Source of the DNA: Begonia masoniana
Taxonomy: Eukaryota; Streptophyta; Magnoliopsida; Cucurbitales; Begoniaceae
DNA: 64,000 nt
Assembly: GCA_022432975.1 (NCBI GenBank)
Contig: CM039512.1
Coordinates: 42,383,124 to 42,447,123 of the forward strand
Direction of reading: 5' to 3'
Made by a program: the position numbers and the translations under genes. The notes under the pieces are model-generated. The model made no database searches, was not told the DNA's origin, and worked only from the letters and a program-made list of their open reading frames with translations. This document shows positions 11,719 through 24,589 of the stretch, in pieces; the stretch's first letter is position 1, and every line of letters starts with the position of its first letter.

Positions 11719-12584
11719 CTATTTAAAGGAAGAGGTTCTGCGTTTAATGCACTGTAGCTGCCACTATGTCTATTTTTTTCCTCTTTGGGTTTTCAGCTCA
11801 AGCAGCAGAGCTCTCTAGGCGATTCTTCTACTTGATTCTTCTCCGAACTAGGTGAGTCCTATTTCAATTCATTGCTGTACTAGTAGCTAGCGACGATTGG
11901 GGAGAGTATAAATGTGAGTTTCGTGAATGTCGTATGGGTGAGCTAGTTCGGGTTTTGTGGTAAATCGGGAATGCTCAATGAACTAAGCTTCCAAACTAGT
12001 GTCTCTAGAATTCTAGCGGTTTAGAGTGGAGTTTAGAAAAAGTCTAATGTATGTTTTGTCTATGGCTTTAGGTTTGAGTAAGCTCCCGAGGTAGTCTTCC
12101 ACCCAATACTTTCCAGGAGACCAGGTAAGTGAAGTATGCTTGTGCCTTCGGGCCTACATCACAAAACAGTAGGGTTATGTCATGCATCATATTTTTGAAA
12201 GTATGCGAAAATGAATTTACATGAAATGACATGGTAAAGAATGAACAGACTGTAACAGATAAGCTATTAAGGGAACTAATCTACCCCTTAACTTATGAAG
12301 GGATTTATACTTTGGGAGAAGTGATCCAACTCCCAATTTCACAGGGGGATCTGAACAGTTGTTAAGAGAACTAATCTGCCCCTTAATCGAGAGAGAGGAT
12401 GTATGACTTTGGGAGAAGTGATCCAACTCCCAATTTCACAGGGAGATCAAATCAGAAACGAATGCATATGCAACTGAAATGAGAAAGTAGAAACTGCATG
12501 TTTAGGAATTTATGTTTCAGCATTCCATTTCATTACTGCTTTACTTACTTAGCATTAGGCTAATAGATGAGTTTTGTGATGTAG
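11719..12584 (+). promoter_or_regulatory. Predicted LTR promoter and leader intron
   Basis: A TATA-like ctatttaaagg lies at 11719-11728. Good splice donors follow at 11851 (ctag|gtgagt) and 12125 (ccag|gtaagtgaag). An acceptor-like ttttgtgatgtag|gtg ends at 12584. The second donor and the acceptor are kept in the other four related LTRs (38264/38748, 48824/49308 on plus; 34291/33811 and 26074/25594 on minus). The 15-mer cctacatcacaaaac (12153-12167) is the exact reverse complement of 12571-12585, which covers the acceptor. Splicing is inferred from sequence only. Confidence 0.4.
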
Positions 12585-13818
12585 GTGAAGAAGTGACAGC
12601 AGGTGTGTTCTCTAAGTTTGCTGAGAACTAGGCAGGTTGGAGGGGTGCATGCATGCATCGATTCTAACAACTGATGGGGCGGTTTAACCGGTGTCAGTAG
12701 ATGAGAAGGTTTAGTGAACCATGATTCAATTTAAGTATTTTGAGAGTTTTTGTGACAATGGTAGTTTTAATGTTTTGAATACATTTTAGACCTTTTTGAG
12801 AATAATACTCTGTTGGTTTTAATAGTGGTTTTACCAAATCTTGGAGTAATGCACGGATTTAAGTAGTTTTGAATGATTTGTAATAAAATGCTCAAGTTCT
12901 TTTGGTAGTCGGAGTTTTCTTTATTTAGAGTGAAATTGTTGTTATGCTGTTTTTTTGGGTATTTTTGATCTATCGGTAGATGCTGTCTATCGGTAGATGA
13001 TGAGTATTTTTGGTCTATCGGTGGATTTAGTCCATCGGTAGAAGTCGAGAGTTTTTGTCTATCGGTGGATGTAGTCCATCGGTGGATGTGAGTATTAGAA
13101 TTTGTCGCTTTGTGACCGGGTGATGTCGAGTATTATATTTATCGGAAGATGTAGGAAGAATTTTGTCGTTTTGTGAACGGTAGATGTTACTTGAGGATTT
13201 TTGTCGTCTAGTGACCGGATGAAGCAATTTATTCTATCGATAGATGTGTGCAGCCAACACGTCGTCGGCAGATGTGAGCAGATGACGTTTGAAGTCAACG
13301 TGTCGATTCTGTCTCTACTTTCACTGCTGAGTCTTTTGTCCCTACTTCTACCGCTAGCACTGTTTGGCGGTAGAAGCCTTCTGTTTCTGTTTCTGCCTCT
13401 ACCGTTGACTTTGTTCAGTGGAAGATGCGTTTGACTTTTTACAAACTTTAAGTATTTCACGCTTAAGCCTCCAACTCCCAATGGAACTGAGGGATTAGAT
13501 CAGAGAAAGAACGTGAATGCAACTGAGATGTGAAAGTAGAAACTACATAACTAGGATTTATGTTTCAGCTTATCATTTCATTATTGCTCTACTTGTTTAG
13601 CATTAGGCTAATAGATGAGTTTTGTGATGTAGGTGCTGAGGTAACTACTGGAGAATTCTCTGAATTTACTGAAGACTAGGAGCAGTTGATGGAGCACACC
13701 TATGCCTCGACTTGGCAATCTGATGGGGCAGTTTAACTAATGTCAGTAGGTGTGAAAGTCTAGTTGACAATGGTTCAGTTTTAGTATGCTAAAAATGTTA
13801 ATGACAGCAGGAGTTTAA

Positions 13819-16800
13819 TGTGACAGCCCGAAACCAAACCCGATTGGGGCCCGAGATCGGAGCCGTCACTCCCGGACAGTTATCAGAAAACGGTGACTAT
13901 TTTTTTTTTTAAAACAGGACAGTCAGAAGAAACAGTGAACAGAATATTTACAAACTTTAAAACTTCGCAGAGAGAGAGTTCTCTGGTGTCGAAATCAAAC
14001 AGGGGAAAAACAGTTAACACCGAACTACAGGGTAAACAACAGAAGGAGATCAGAATCCTTAGAACAAAATCAGAAAAATATATTAATTGTTGGACCACAG
14101 AAATGAACGACAGATGAATACAGGAAGCAGAGCACTTTAAGCATTTAAATTTGAAGACATACTTAAAATCGGAGTTCAGAGTAATGACAGAAGAATAACA
14201 GAACAAAAGCCAGGAGGTTGGAAGCGGGAAGGATGAAAACAGTCTTCGGGATATAATAAGACAGAAATGAACAGTGATCGGAAGATGAAGTTGTGAACAG
14301 TAACCGGAAGATGAAGTTGTGAACAGTGACCGGAAGATGAAGTTGTGAACAGTAACCGGAAGATGAAGTTGTGAACAGTGATCGGAAGATGAAGTTGTGA
14401 ACAGTGATCGGAAGATGAAGTTGTGAACAGTAACCGGAAGATGAAGTTGTGAACAGTGACGGAAGATGAAGTTGTGAACAGTGACGGAAGATGAAGTTGT
14501 GAACAGTAACCGGAAGATGAAGTTGTGAACAGTGACCGGAAGATGAAGTTGTGAACAGTGACCGGAAGATGAAGTTGTGAACAGTAACCGGAAGATGAAG
14601 TTGTGAACAGTGACGGAAGATGAAGTTGTGAACAGTGACCGGAAGATGAAGTTGTGAACAGTAACCGGAAGATGAAGTTGTGAACAGTAACCGGAAGATG
14701 AAGTTGTGAACAGTGATCGGAAGATGAAGTTGTGAACAGTAACCGGAAGATGAAGTTGTGAACAGTAACCGGAAGATGAAGTTGTGAACAGTGATCGGAA
14801 GATGAAGTTGTGAACAGTGACCGGAAGATGAAGTTGTGAACAGTAACCGGAAGATGAAGTTGTGAACAGTGATCGGAAGATGAAGTTGTGAACAGTAACC
14901 GGAAGATGAAGTTGTGAACAGTAACCGGAAGATGAAGTTGTGAACAGTGATCGGAAGATGAAGTTGTGAACAGTAACCGGAAGATGAAGTTGTGAACAGT
15001 GATCGGAAGATGAAGTTGTGAACAGTGACCGGAAGATGAAGTTGTGAACAGTGACCGGAAGATGAAGTTGTGAACAGTAACCGGAAGATGAAGTGTGAAC
15101 AGTGACCGGAAGATGAAGTTGTGAACAGTAACCGGAAGATGAAGTTGTGAACAGTGACCGGAAGATGAAGTGTGAACAGTGACCGGAAGATGAAGTTGTG
15201 AACAGTGATCGGAAGATGAAGTTGTGAACAGTAACCGGAAGATGAAGTTGTGAACAGTGACCGGAAGATGAAGTTGTGAACAGTGATCGGAAGATGAAGT
15301 TGTGAACAGTAACCGGAAGATGAAGTTGTGAACAGTGATCGGAAGATGAAGTTGTGAACAGTGACCGGAAGATGAAGTTGTGAACAGTGATCGGAAGATG
15401 AAGTTGTGAACAGTGATCGGAAGATGAAGTTGTGAACAGTAACCGGAAGATGAAGTTGTGAACAGTGATCGGAAGATGAAGTTGTGAACAGTAACCGGAA
15501 GATGAAGTTGTGAACAGTAACCGGAAGATGAAGTTGTGAACAGTGATCGGAAGATGAAGTTGTGAACAGTAACCGGAAGATGAAGTTGTGAACAGTAACC
15601 GGAAGATGAAGTTGTGAACAGTGATCGGAAGATGAAGTTGTGAACAGTGATCGGAAGATGAAGTTGTGAACAGTAACCGGAAGATGAAGTTGTGAACAGT
15701 GATCGGAAGATGAAGTTGTGAACAGTGACCGGAAGATGAAGTTGTGAACAGTAACCGGAAGATGAAGTTGTGAACAGTGACCGGAAGATGAAGTTGTGAA
15801 CAGTAACCGGAAGATGAAGTTGTGAACAGTAACCGGAAGATGAAGTTGTGAACAGTGACCGGAAGATGAAGTTGTGAACAGTGATCGGAAGATGAAGTTG
15901 TGAACAGTGATCGGAAGATGAAGTTGTGAACAGTGATCGGAAGATGAAGTTGTGAACAGTAACCGGAAGATGAAGTTGTGAACAGTAACCGGAAGATGAA
16001 GTTGTGAACAGTAACCGGAAGATGAAGTTGTGAACAGTAACCGGAAGATGAAGTTGTGAACAGTGATCGGAAGATGAAGTTGTGAACAGTAACCGGAAGA
16101 TGAAGTTGTGAACAGTAACCGGAAGATGAAGTTGTGAACAGTGATCGGAAGATGAAGTTGTGAACAGTGATCGGAAGATGAAGTTGTGAACAGTGATCGG
16201 AAGATGAAGTTGTGAACAGTGATCGGAAGATGAAGTTGTGAACAGTAACCGGAAGATGAAGTTGTGAACAGTAACCGGAAGATGAAGTTGTGAACAGTGA
16301 CCGGAAGATGAAGTTGTGAACAGTGATCGGAAGATGAAGTTGTGAACAGTAACCGGAAGATGAAGTTGTGAACAGTGATCGGAAGATGAAGTTGTGAACA
16401 GTAACCGGAAGATGAAGTTGTGAACAGTGACCGGAAGATGAAGTTGTGAACAGTGATCGGAAGATGAAGTTGTGAACAGTGACCGGAAGATGAAGTTGTG
16501 AACAGTAACCGGAAGATGAAGTTGTGAACAGTGACCGGAAGATGAAGTTGTGAACAGTAACCGGAAGATGAAGTTGTGAACAGTAACCGGAAGATGAAGT
16601 TGTGAACAGTGATCGGAAGATGAAGTTGTGAACAGTGACCGGAAGATGAAGTTGTGAACAGTGACCGGAAGATGAAGTTGTGAACAGTAACCGGAAGATG
16701 AAGTGTGAACAGTGACCGGAAGATGAAGTTGTGAACAGTGACCGGAAGATGAAGTTGTGAACAGTGATCGGAAGATGAAGTTGTGAACAGTAACCGGAAG

Positions 16801-19800
16801 ATGAAGTTGTGAACAGTGACCGGAAGATGAAGTTGTGAACAGTGATCGGAAGATGAAGTTGTGAACAGTAACCGGAAGATGAAGTTGTGAACAGTAACCG
16901 GAAGATGAAGTTGTGAACAGTGATCGGAAGATGAAGTTGTGAACAGTAACCGGAAGATGAAGTTGTGAACAGTAACCGGAAGATGAAGTTGTGAACAGTG
17001 ATCGGAAGATGAAGTTGTGAACAGTAACCGGAAGATGAAGTTGTGAACAGTGACCGGAAGATGAAGTTGTGAACAGTAACCGGAAGATGAAGTTGTGAAC
17101 AGTGATCGGAAGATGAAGTTGTGAACAGTGATCGGAAGATGAAGTTGTGAACAGTAACCGGAAGATGAAGTTGTGAACAGTGATCGGAAGATGAAGTTGT
17201 GAACAGTGATCGGAAGATGAAGTTGTGAACAGTAACCGGAAGATGAAGTTGTGAACAGTAACCGGAAGATGAAGTTGTGAACAGTGATCGGAAGATGAAG
17301 TTGTGAACAGTGATCGGAAGATGAAGTTGTGAACAGTAACCGGAAGATGAAGTTGTGAACAGTAACCGGAAGATGAAGTTGTGAACAGTGACCGGAAGAT
17401 GAAGTTGTGAACAGTGATCGGAAGATGAAGTTGTGAACAGTGATCGGAAGATGAAGTTGTGAACAGTGATCGGAAGATGAAGTTGTGAACAGTAACCGGA
17501 AGATGAAGTTGTGAACAGTGATCGGAAGATGAAGTTGTGAACAGTAACCGGAAGATGAAGTTGTGAACAGTGATCGGAAGATGAAGTTGTGAACAGTGAT
17601 CGGAAGATGAAGTTGTGAACAGTGATCGGAAGATGAAGTTGTGAACAGTAACCGGAAGATGAAGTTGTGAACAGTAACCGGAAGATGAAGTTGTGAACAG
17701 TGATCGGAAGATGAAGTTGTGAACAGTGATCGGAAGATGAAGTTGTGAACAGTAACCGGAAGATGAAGTTGTGAACAGTGATCGGAAGATGAAGTTGTGA
17801 ACAGTAACCGGAAGATGAAGTTGTGAACAGTAACCAGAATGGCCGTGGTGCATATGCAATGCATGAACTTTCAGAAATTCAGTGACAGAACAGAACTTAC
17901 CTTACAGTGGCAGAAGAATTAAGTGGGGCCTTAATAGGGGAACTGTGTTCAGTAGGTGCACTATCCGGCCCGGCAGTTTTCAAGATTCCCCCGGAGGGAA
18001 TAAACCCAGAGGGTCCTTGCCAGGGGACCATATTTTCAGGATTCCCAGGGTAGGGAATAAAACCAGCGGGCCAGTCACCGTTCCCGCACTTAACCAGTAC
18101 ATTACAGACAGTCAGATTTATCTTGTTTAGTTTCAAACCGTGTACAGAAATCAGTTTTTGCATGGATTTTCAGTAAAACGTGTATGCATGACATTCTCAG
18201 TGCCTGAACCTATAACAGCAGACATCAGAAATAACAGGGCATATTATGAGACAGAAAATTGACAACTCAGAACGTGAACCGAACAGACAACACAGAACAC
18301 AAACTGAACAGAAGCTATAACATTTCTACCCAAAACTACCCGACAGAACAGGAACCCTAGTACCTCGGTGATGTAGGGCCTTAAGGGCCAACATACGGTT
18401 ATGAACTTACCTGTTTGCTGCAGATTGAAAGTCTTGAACTTCTCGGTGTTGCACGAACCTATAACATGCAACATTACTTACTTGTCGTCTTTAGCAACCG
18501 AGGTACCTGAATCCTACTCCGTTACCATGCTCGACCTATAACAGGATAATTTCACATCAATTTCTATAACTCATATTCGCCATAAAATTCATAACCCTTA
18601 TCCAAAATCAATACATTTCATCAACTACAACGTTGAACATCAAAACTCCACAATTACATTTCATGGCAATAAACCTCAATTCATTATTACACACTTGTAT
18701 AATTATCGATTCCAATCTCGGCAATTCAATTTCAGTAAATCCAAGTACTTCTAAATACCATTTCTCAATCAAGTCCAATCTAAACGTCTCAATGCACTAG
18801 TTTTAAACGAAATACTAAAAACTATTCCAAATTTTCCAAACTTCAACCCATTTACCAACTTCTATCCAACACATCACTTTAATCCAATTAAACAATCCCA
18901 ATAATGAAATCTAAGGATAGGTCACATTTCACATAATTCTCATCAAGCACTTCTAACAATCAGCATTTGGATCAATTTTTAATCAAACAACTTACTATTA
19001 AGCAAAAACCCGAATTTGGCTTACAATTTTGAGCAAAGTTCTAAAATTCGTAACTTTCTCTACAAATATCGAAATGACTTGATTCCAAAGGCTACAATCT
19101 CTTTAAAGTGTCTACTTTCGTCTAGTACAAACCATTTATCAAAAACAAATCACAATGAGTGGCAGAATTTCCAAAACCGTAACTGCCTAGAATAAGTTTT
19201 ACAGTTTTTATCTTGACTTCGAAAATTCATAACAAATTGTATATCCGTCCGAATTTGATAATTCTTATGCCTATGAAATCCTTAAGATGTCTACTTTCAT
19301 GTGACATAATCCATTTAGCAAACAAAATACAATAAATGGGCCGAAAATCCTCAGAACCAAAACTGCCCTGTATTTTAACCTTAGATTTCTTAACATTTTT
19401 AATCAATCCCACTTTCTTTTCGTATGAATCATCAACGATCAACTCTTAATCCATTTAACATCAAATAGAAGAAGAAAATGTAGCAACTAGTCAGAATTTT
19501 CGTGCATCAAGTTAAGGTTTACCAAACAGCCCAACACTTAACAAAATCAACAACAAATCATCTATAAACCCAATATATATCATCAATCGATCAATCTATA
19601 AACAACCCAACTAAAAATCACCCAAAACGTACCTTGGAATGAAGAGAAGAAAAGTGTGTTTCTTCGACTTTAAATGCTAGAGAAGAGGGGAAAGGTTTTC
19701 CCCCATATTTTTCTTCTTTAAAACTCAAACTAGGAGAGGAAAGAGGAGGGCTGGCTTGGGCGCTGGCGTGGAGCTGATTGGAGCCGAAGGAGAATGGCGA

Positions 19801-20156
19801 TTTCTTCATGGGAGGGGAAAGAACAAGAGAGGGAAAGTGAGAACGTAGCAGAGAGAGGGAGGGAGGGAGAGAGAGAGAGAAAGTGTTTTATTGGAGAAAA
19901 AGAGAAGGAAGGAGTTACGTAAAAGAGGAGGGGAGGTAGGTGAGTTGTTTGGATACATGGATTGTAGTGGCTTGTTGAAAAAGCCATTCCAACTAAGAAA
20001 ATTATCTAATTAAATCTCTCTTTTCATTAATCTACTTTATCTTATTTTCCCAATTAGTAAATCCTTCTAAAATTTCTCGTGAATTTTGTGCCCGAGGTAA
20101 ATTCCTAATAGTTCTATGCACAAATTAAGGAACTCCGGAAAATTCAGGGTGTTACA
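13819..20156 (-). mobile_element. 6.3-kb solo LTR, TSD tttaa
   Basis: The plus strand reads TGTGACAGCCCG at 13819 and ggtgttaca at 20156, flanked by tttaa (13814-13818 and 20157-20161), a clean 5-bp target duplication. Read on the minus strand it begins TGTAACACCCTGAATTTTCC and ends GGGCTGTCACA, a usual chromovirus LTR form. There is no gag or pol, so I call it a solo LTR. More than half is a 26-bp array. The remaining 17840-20156 is AT-rich with a purine run near 19856-19885; I see no gene there. Confidence 0.82.
14268..17836. repeat. 26-bp minisatellite, about 137 copies
   Basis: The unit is gtgaacagt + (gatc, aacc or gacc) + ggaagatgaagtt. Three sub-types are mixed without an obvious higher order. 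A few units lack tt (agtgtgaac at about 15092, 15172, 16702) or one c (gtgacgg at about 14458, 14482, 14611). On the minus strand no unit contains a stop in any frame, so reading frames of more than 1200 codons appear, with period 26 residues. They are artefacts of the array. Confidence 0.97.
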
Positions 20157-20433
20157 TTTAATGTTTGTGATAATTTTGGAACTTTTCTGATTATGAAAAC
20201 ACGATTTGGTTTTAGTTATAGATTGTTATTCTGGATTTATAAAGTTGTGGATTTATGATGTTTTGAATACCTGCTGTTAAAATTTACAAGTTCTTTTAGT
20301 AGGCAGAGTTGTCCGTTTGTTTAGAGTGTTACAGTTCACCGGTGGATGTTATCTATCGGTGGATGTAGTCTATCGGTGGATGTAGAGTGTTACTGTTCAT
20401 CGGTGGATGTTGTCTATCGGTGGATGTAGTCTA

Positions 20434-22935
20434 TGTAGGATCGAGATTGTCAATTAGACCTTTTTAAAATTATTAATCTAACAGCAAACCAACACAATAA
20501 TAAAAATAATAGAGAGAGAGAAAAAAACCAACACAAGAGTTTTTACGTGGTTTGGACAAAACCTGCCTACATCCACGCTTCAAGGTTCCCCCTTGAAGAT
20601 CCTTAACCTTCTCCTCACGAGAATAAACAGATCGAAATTCCGAGCTCCGATCAACTGCCTTTTACAGATTTGGATTGTTCTTCACGAGCGACAATCCACT
20701 GCCTTATACAGAATTTTTTGAGTTTGTAAATTGCAAGCTCAGACTACATTCTCATAAGGATTAAATCTCAAGTTAAAATCGAGAGGTGTAGAAGAAATAC
20801 AGAGTATGATAAATTTCACAGATTAGAGCTTAAGAGTAAAATTCGCAAAAGTTGTTCCTTCGTGCTCTAACCTCGGCTTAAATACTCTGTCTCATTTTTG
20901 CTTCACAGACTTGAATGCTTCTTTCTTCAAATGGAAAAGTTATCGTTGGGAAGCATCCGTACTTAAGCAGATATCCGTTGCATCTGAAATTGCTGTTCGT
21001 CGTCGCCATTAATGTTCTGGAGTTAAAGCTGAAAACGACGTCACTGTAGCTTCGCGCTAACTTTGAATTTTGGCGGAAGACAGTGTTGTTTTAGTCTTGA
21101 ACCACAATCGGAGGATGCAACTTCAAAATGTTGAACCGGCATAATATGATGAATCTTTAAACGCAGAACCAGTGTCGGATAATCCAACTTTAAAATGTTG
21201 AACCGGCATCGGATGAGAAAACGCTATCCTGCTTGAACCGGTATCGGATGATGAAGTTTTAGACGTCTTCCGCCTTTGTCGTTTAGTGAGCGTAGGATGT
21301 ATTATTGAAGTCTTCCGCCCTTGTCGTCTAGCGAACGTAGGACATCTTCATTTTTCTCATCCGCCTTTGTCGTTTAGTGAGCGTAGGATGTCTTATTGAA
21401 GTCTTCCGCCCTTGTCGTCTAGCGAACGTAGGATATCTTCATTTTTCTCATCCGCCTTTGTCGTTTAGTGAGCGTAGGATGTCTTATTGAAGTCTTCCGC
21501 CCTTGTCGTCTAGCGAACGTAGGATATCTTCATTTTTCTCATCCGCCTTTGTCGTTTAGTGAGCGTAGGATGTCTTATTGAAGTCTTCCGCCCTTGTCGT
21601 CTAGCGAACGTAGGATATCTTCATTTTTCTCATCCGCCTTTGTCGTTTAGTGAGCGTAGGATGTCTTATTGAAGTCTTCCGCCCTTGTCGTCTAGCGAAC
21701 GTAGGACATCTTCATTTTTCTCATCCGCCTTTGTCGTTTAGTGAGCGTAGGATGTCTTATTGAAGTCTTCCGCCCTTGTCGTCTAGCGAACGTAGGACAT
21801 CTTCATTTTTCTCATCCGCCTTTGTCGTTTAGTGAGCGTAGGATGTCTTATTGAAGTCTTCCGCCCTTGTCGTCTAGCGAACGTAGGACATCTTCATTTT
21901 TCTCATCCGCCTTTGTCGTTTAGTGAGCGTAGGATGTCTTATTGAAGTCTTCCGCCCTTGTCGTCTAGCGAACGTAGGACATCTTCATTTTTCTCATCCG
22001 CCTTTGTCGTTTAGTGAGCGTAGGATGTCTTATTGAAGTCTTCCGCCCTTGTCGTCTAGCGAACGTAGGACATCTTCATTTTTCTCATCCGCCTTTGTCG
22101 TTTAGTGAGCGTAGGATGTCTTATTGAAGTCTTCCGCCTTTGTCGTTTAGTGAGCGTAGGATGTCTTATTGAAGTCTTCCGCCCTTGTCGTCTAGCGAAC
22201 GTAGGACATCTTCATTTTTCTCATCCGCCTTTGTCGTTTAGTGAGCGTAGGATGTCTTATTGAAGTCTTCCGCCTTTGTCGTTTAGTGAGCGTAGGATGT
22301 CTTATTGAAGTCTTCCGCCCTTGTCGTCTAGCGAACGTAGGACATCTTCATTTTTCTCATCCGCCTTTGTCGTTTAGTGAGCGTAGGATGTCTTATTGAA
22401 GTCTTCCGCCCTTGTCGTCTAGCGAACGTAGGACATCTTCATTTTTCTCATCCGCCTTTGTCGTTTAGTGAGCGTAGGATGTCTTATTGAAGTCTTCCGC
22501 CCTTGTCGTCTAGCGAACGTAGGACATCTTCATTTTTCTCATCCGCCTTTGTCGTTTAGTGAGCGTAGGATGTCTTATTGAAGTCTTCCGCCCTTGTCGT
22601 CTAGCGAACGTAGAATATTTTCATTTTTCTCATCCGCTTTTGTTGTTTAGTGAGCGTAGGATGTCTTATTGAAGTCTTCCGCCCTTGTCGTCTAGCGAAC
22701 GTAGGACATCTTCATTTTTCTCATCCGCCTTTGTCGTTTAGTGAGCGTAGGATGTCTTATTGAAGTCACTATCGCATTAGATAACTAAAATACACTTTCC
22801 AAGGGCATTTTCAATAGATTAAACTCAAATGCATAATTCATTATTCTCATTTAATAAATATAATCAAATTATATTACAAGCATATAGACACATCATCAAA
22901 AACATATTTAAACTTAAACACTAATTAAGTCAACA
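20434..22935 (-). mobile_element. Copia-type solo LTR, TSD gtcta
   Basis: It reads TGTAGGATCGAG at 20434 and AAGTCAACA at 22935, flanked by gtcta (20429-20433; 22936-20940 on the right copy, i.e. 22936-22940). It splits a tctatcggtggatg repeat of the host LTR. The block ttttacgtggtttgg...cctacatccacgcttcaagg resembles the copia LTR near 53750-53800 in the same orientation, hence the minus-strand call. No coding sequence is present. Besides the 91-bp array it holds ccggtatcggatgatgaag near 21230. Confidence 0.75.
21265..22766. repeat. 91-bp tandem repeat made of two 45/46-bp halves
   Basis: Half A carries ccgcctttgtcgtttagtga; half B carries ccgcccttgtcgtctagcga. They alternate as A-B with a 91-bp period for about 16 cycles. 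Twice (around 22095-22175 and 22230-22310) A follows A directly, so the higher-order pattern is broken. Units are almost identical, with a more diverged one near 22610-22640. Confidence 0.93.
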
Positions 22936-23359
22936 GTCTATTGGTGGATGTAGAGTGTTACTGTTCACTGGTGGATGTTGTCTATCGGTGGATGTAGTCT
23001 ATCGGTGGATGTAGTCTATCGGTGGATGTTGTCTATCGGTGGATGTTGTCTACTGGTAGATGTGAGTAATAGATTTTGTCGTTTGTGATCGGTGGTGCCT
23101 TGTTCTGTTTCTATCGTTGGACACTATCCAGCGATAGAGGTGTTCTGTTTTCTTTTGTTTTCTTTCAACCGATTGACTTTAATATTTTAATTAAATTAAT
23201 AAATGTTGTTTTATACAAATGAATTTTCGCTGCAAGTTTTAACATTTTTTTGGGTCAAACTTTGACTTTTGAGTGAATTTTTGAAATTTTCTCAGAATGT
23301 CATAGTATGGTTCAGTATTATAAGTAGCGAACCGGGTTTATATAATTCGGGGCATTACA

Positions 23360-24589
23360 TCAGCGAATCCCGAGTGGGACTTAGGCCGGAAGGTGACGTG
23401 CTGGGTTAAAACTACGCGAATCCCGGGTTGGACTTGGGCCGGTGGGTTCGGTCGTAGAAAGGGGGGTCGTCACAATCCCACATCGCTTGGGGAAGTATGT
23501 GGAAATGAAACATATGTAAAGAGACCCTTCTAAGATAGTAAGACGCGTTTTAGAGCACAATTGGTAACGGATCCCATAAGAACTCCGAAGTTAAAAGTGC
23601 TTCGGGGAGAGTAGTACCAGGTTCGGTGATCGACTGGAAAGTCCTCGCCAAACAAAGTCTGCCGTTAGAGGAAGATATTGGGCTACGGCCCAATCCCAGA
23701 GCAAACAATATCTTACTGGGAAAAGTGGTCGTTACAAATGGTATCAGAGACTGTACCCAACCAAAAATGTGGCCAACGAGGACGTTGGGCCCCCGGGGGG
23801 GGTGATTGTGATGACCCGAATGGACACATATGAGGAGGAACCACCCAGTGCTCCGCGAATCCCGAGTGGGACTTGGGCCGGAGGGTGACGTGCTGGGTTA
23901 AAACTACGCGAATCCCGGGTTGGACTTGGGCCGGAGGGTTCGATCGTAGAAAGGGGGGTCGTCACAATCCCACATCGCTTGGGGAAGTATGTGGAAATGA
24001 AACATATGTAAAGAGACCCTTCTAAGATAGTAAGACGCGTTTTAGAGCACAATTGGCAACGGATCCCATAAGAACTCCGAAGTTAAAAGTGCTTCGGGGA
24101 GAGTAGTACCAGGTTCGGTGATCGACTGGAAAGTCCTCGCCAAACAAAGTCTGCCGTTAGAGGAAGATATTGGGCTACGGCCCAATCCCAGAGCAAACAA
24201 TATCTTACTGGGAAAAGTGGTCGTTACAAATGGTATCAGAGACTGTACCCAACCAAAAATGTGGCCAACGAGGACGTTGGGCCCCCGGGGGGGGTGATTG
24301 TGATGACCCGAATGGACACATATGAGGAGGAACCACCCAGTGCTCCGCGAATCCCGAGTGGGACTTGGGCCGGAGGGTGACGTGCTGGGTTAAAACTCCG
24401 CGGATCCCAGGTTGGACTTGGGCCGGAGGGTTCGATCGTAGAAAAGGGGATCGTCACAATCCCACATCGCTTGGGGAAGTATGTGGAAATGAAACATATG
24501 TAAAAAGAACCTCATGAGCACAATTGGCAACGGATTCCATAAGAACTTCAAAGTTAACAGTGCTTCGGCGAGAGTAGTACCAGGTTGGG
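23360..24589 (+). mobile_element. Cassandra TRIM array (5S rRNA-bearing), left part
   Basis: Order: LTR lacking its first ~46 bp (23360-23736), 70-bp internal region (23737-23806), full LTR (23807-24228), internal region (24229-24298), then LTR start 24299-24589 interrupted by the chromovirus. LTRs run TGTGATGACCCG to gtcgttaca. The internal region begins aatggtatcagaga, a primer site for initiator tRNA-Met. Each LTR carries a 5S rRNA-like block (ggatcccataagaactccga, agttaaaagtgcttcgg, gagagtagtaccagg, gaaagtcctcg), the defining mark of Cassandra elements. No protein is encoded, as expected for this non-autonomous family. Confidence 0.85.

Larger units (their letters stand above)
11575..23359 (+). 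mobile_element. Chromovirus LTR (probable solo LTR) with two nested insertions
   Basis: It starts TGTAGCACCCGG at 11575 and ends ggggcattaca at 23359, about 2.9 kb once the insertions at 13819-20156 and 20434-22935 are removed. It belongs to the same family as the LTRs at 24590-26618 and 32797-34835: shared start, ctatttaaagg TATA-like box at 11719-11728, duplicated block with gatccaactcccaat, and low-copy tctatcggtggatg minisatellite at 12965-13090, 20335-20433 and 22936-23060. No primer-binding site follows 23359. The bases on either side (actag / tcagc) do not match as a target duplication, so one flank was probably lost or rearranged. Confidence 0.75.

Noticed and set aside
14163..17864. 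Two overlapping minus-strand frames of more than 1200 codons
   Set aside because: They are the 26-bp array read in different frames; the apparent 26-residue protein repeat follows from 26 not being a multiple of 3.
23540..23660. Functional 5S rRNA gene
   Set aside because: Only the 3' two thirds resembles 5S, with many changes, and it lies within Cassandra LTRs next to a primer-binding site.
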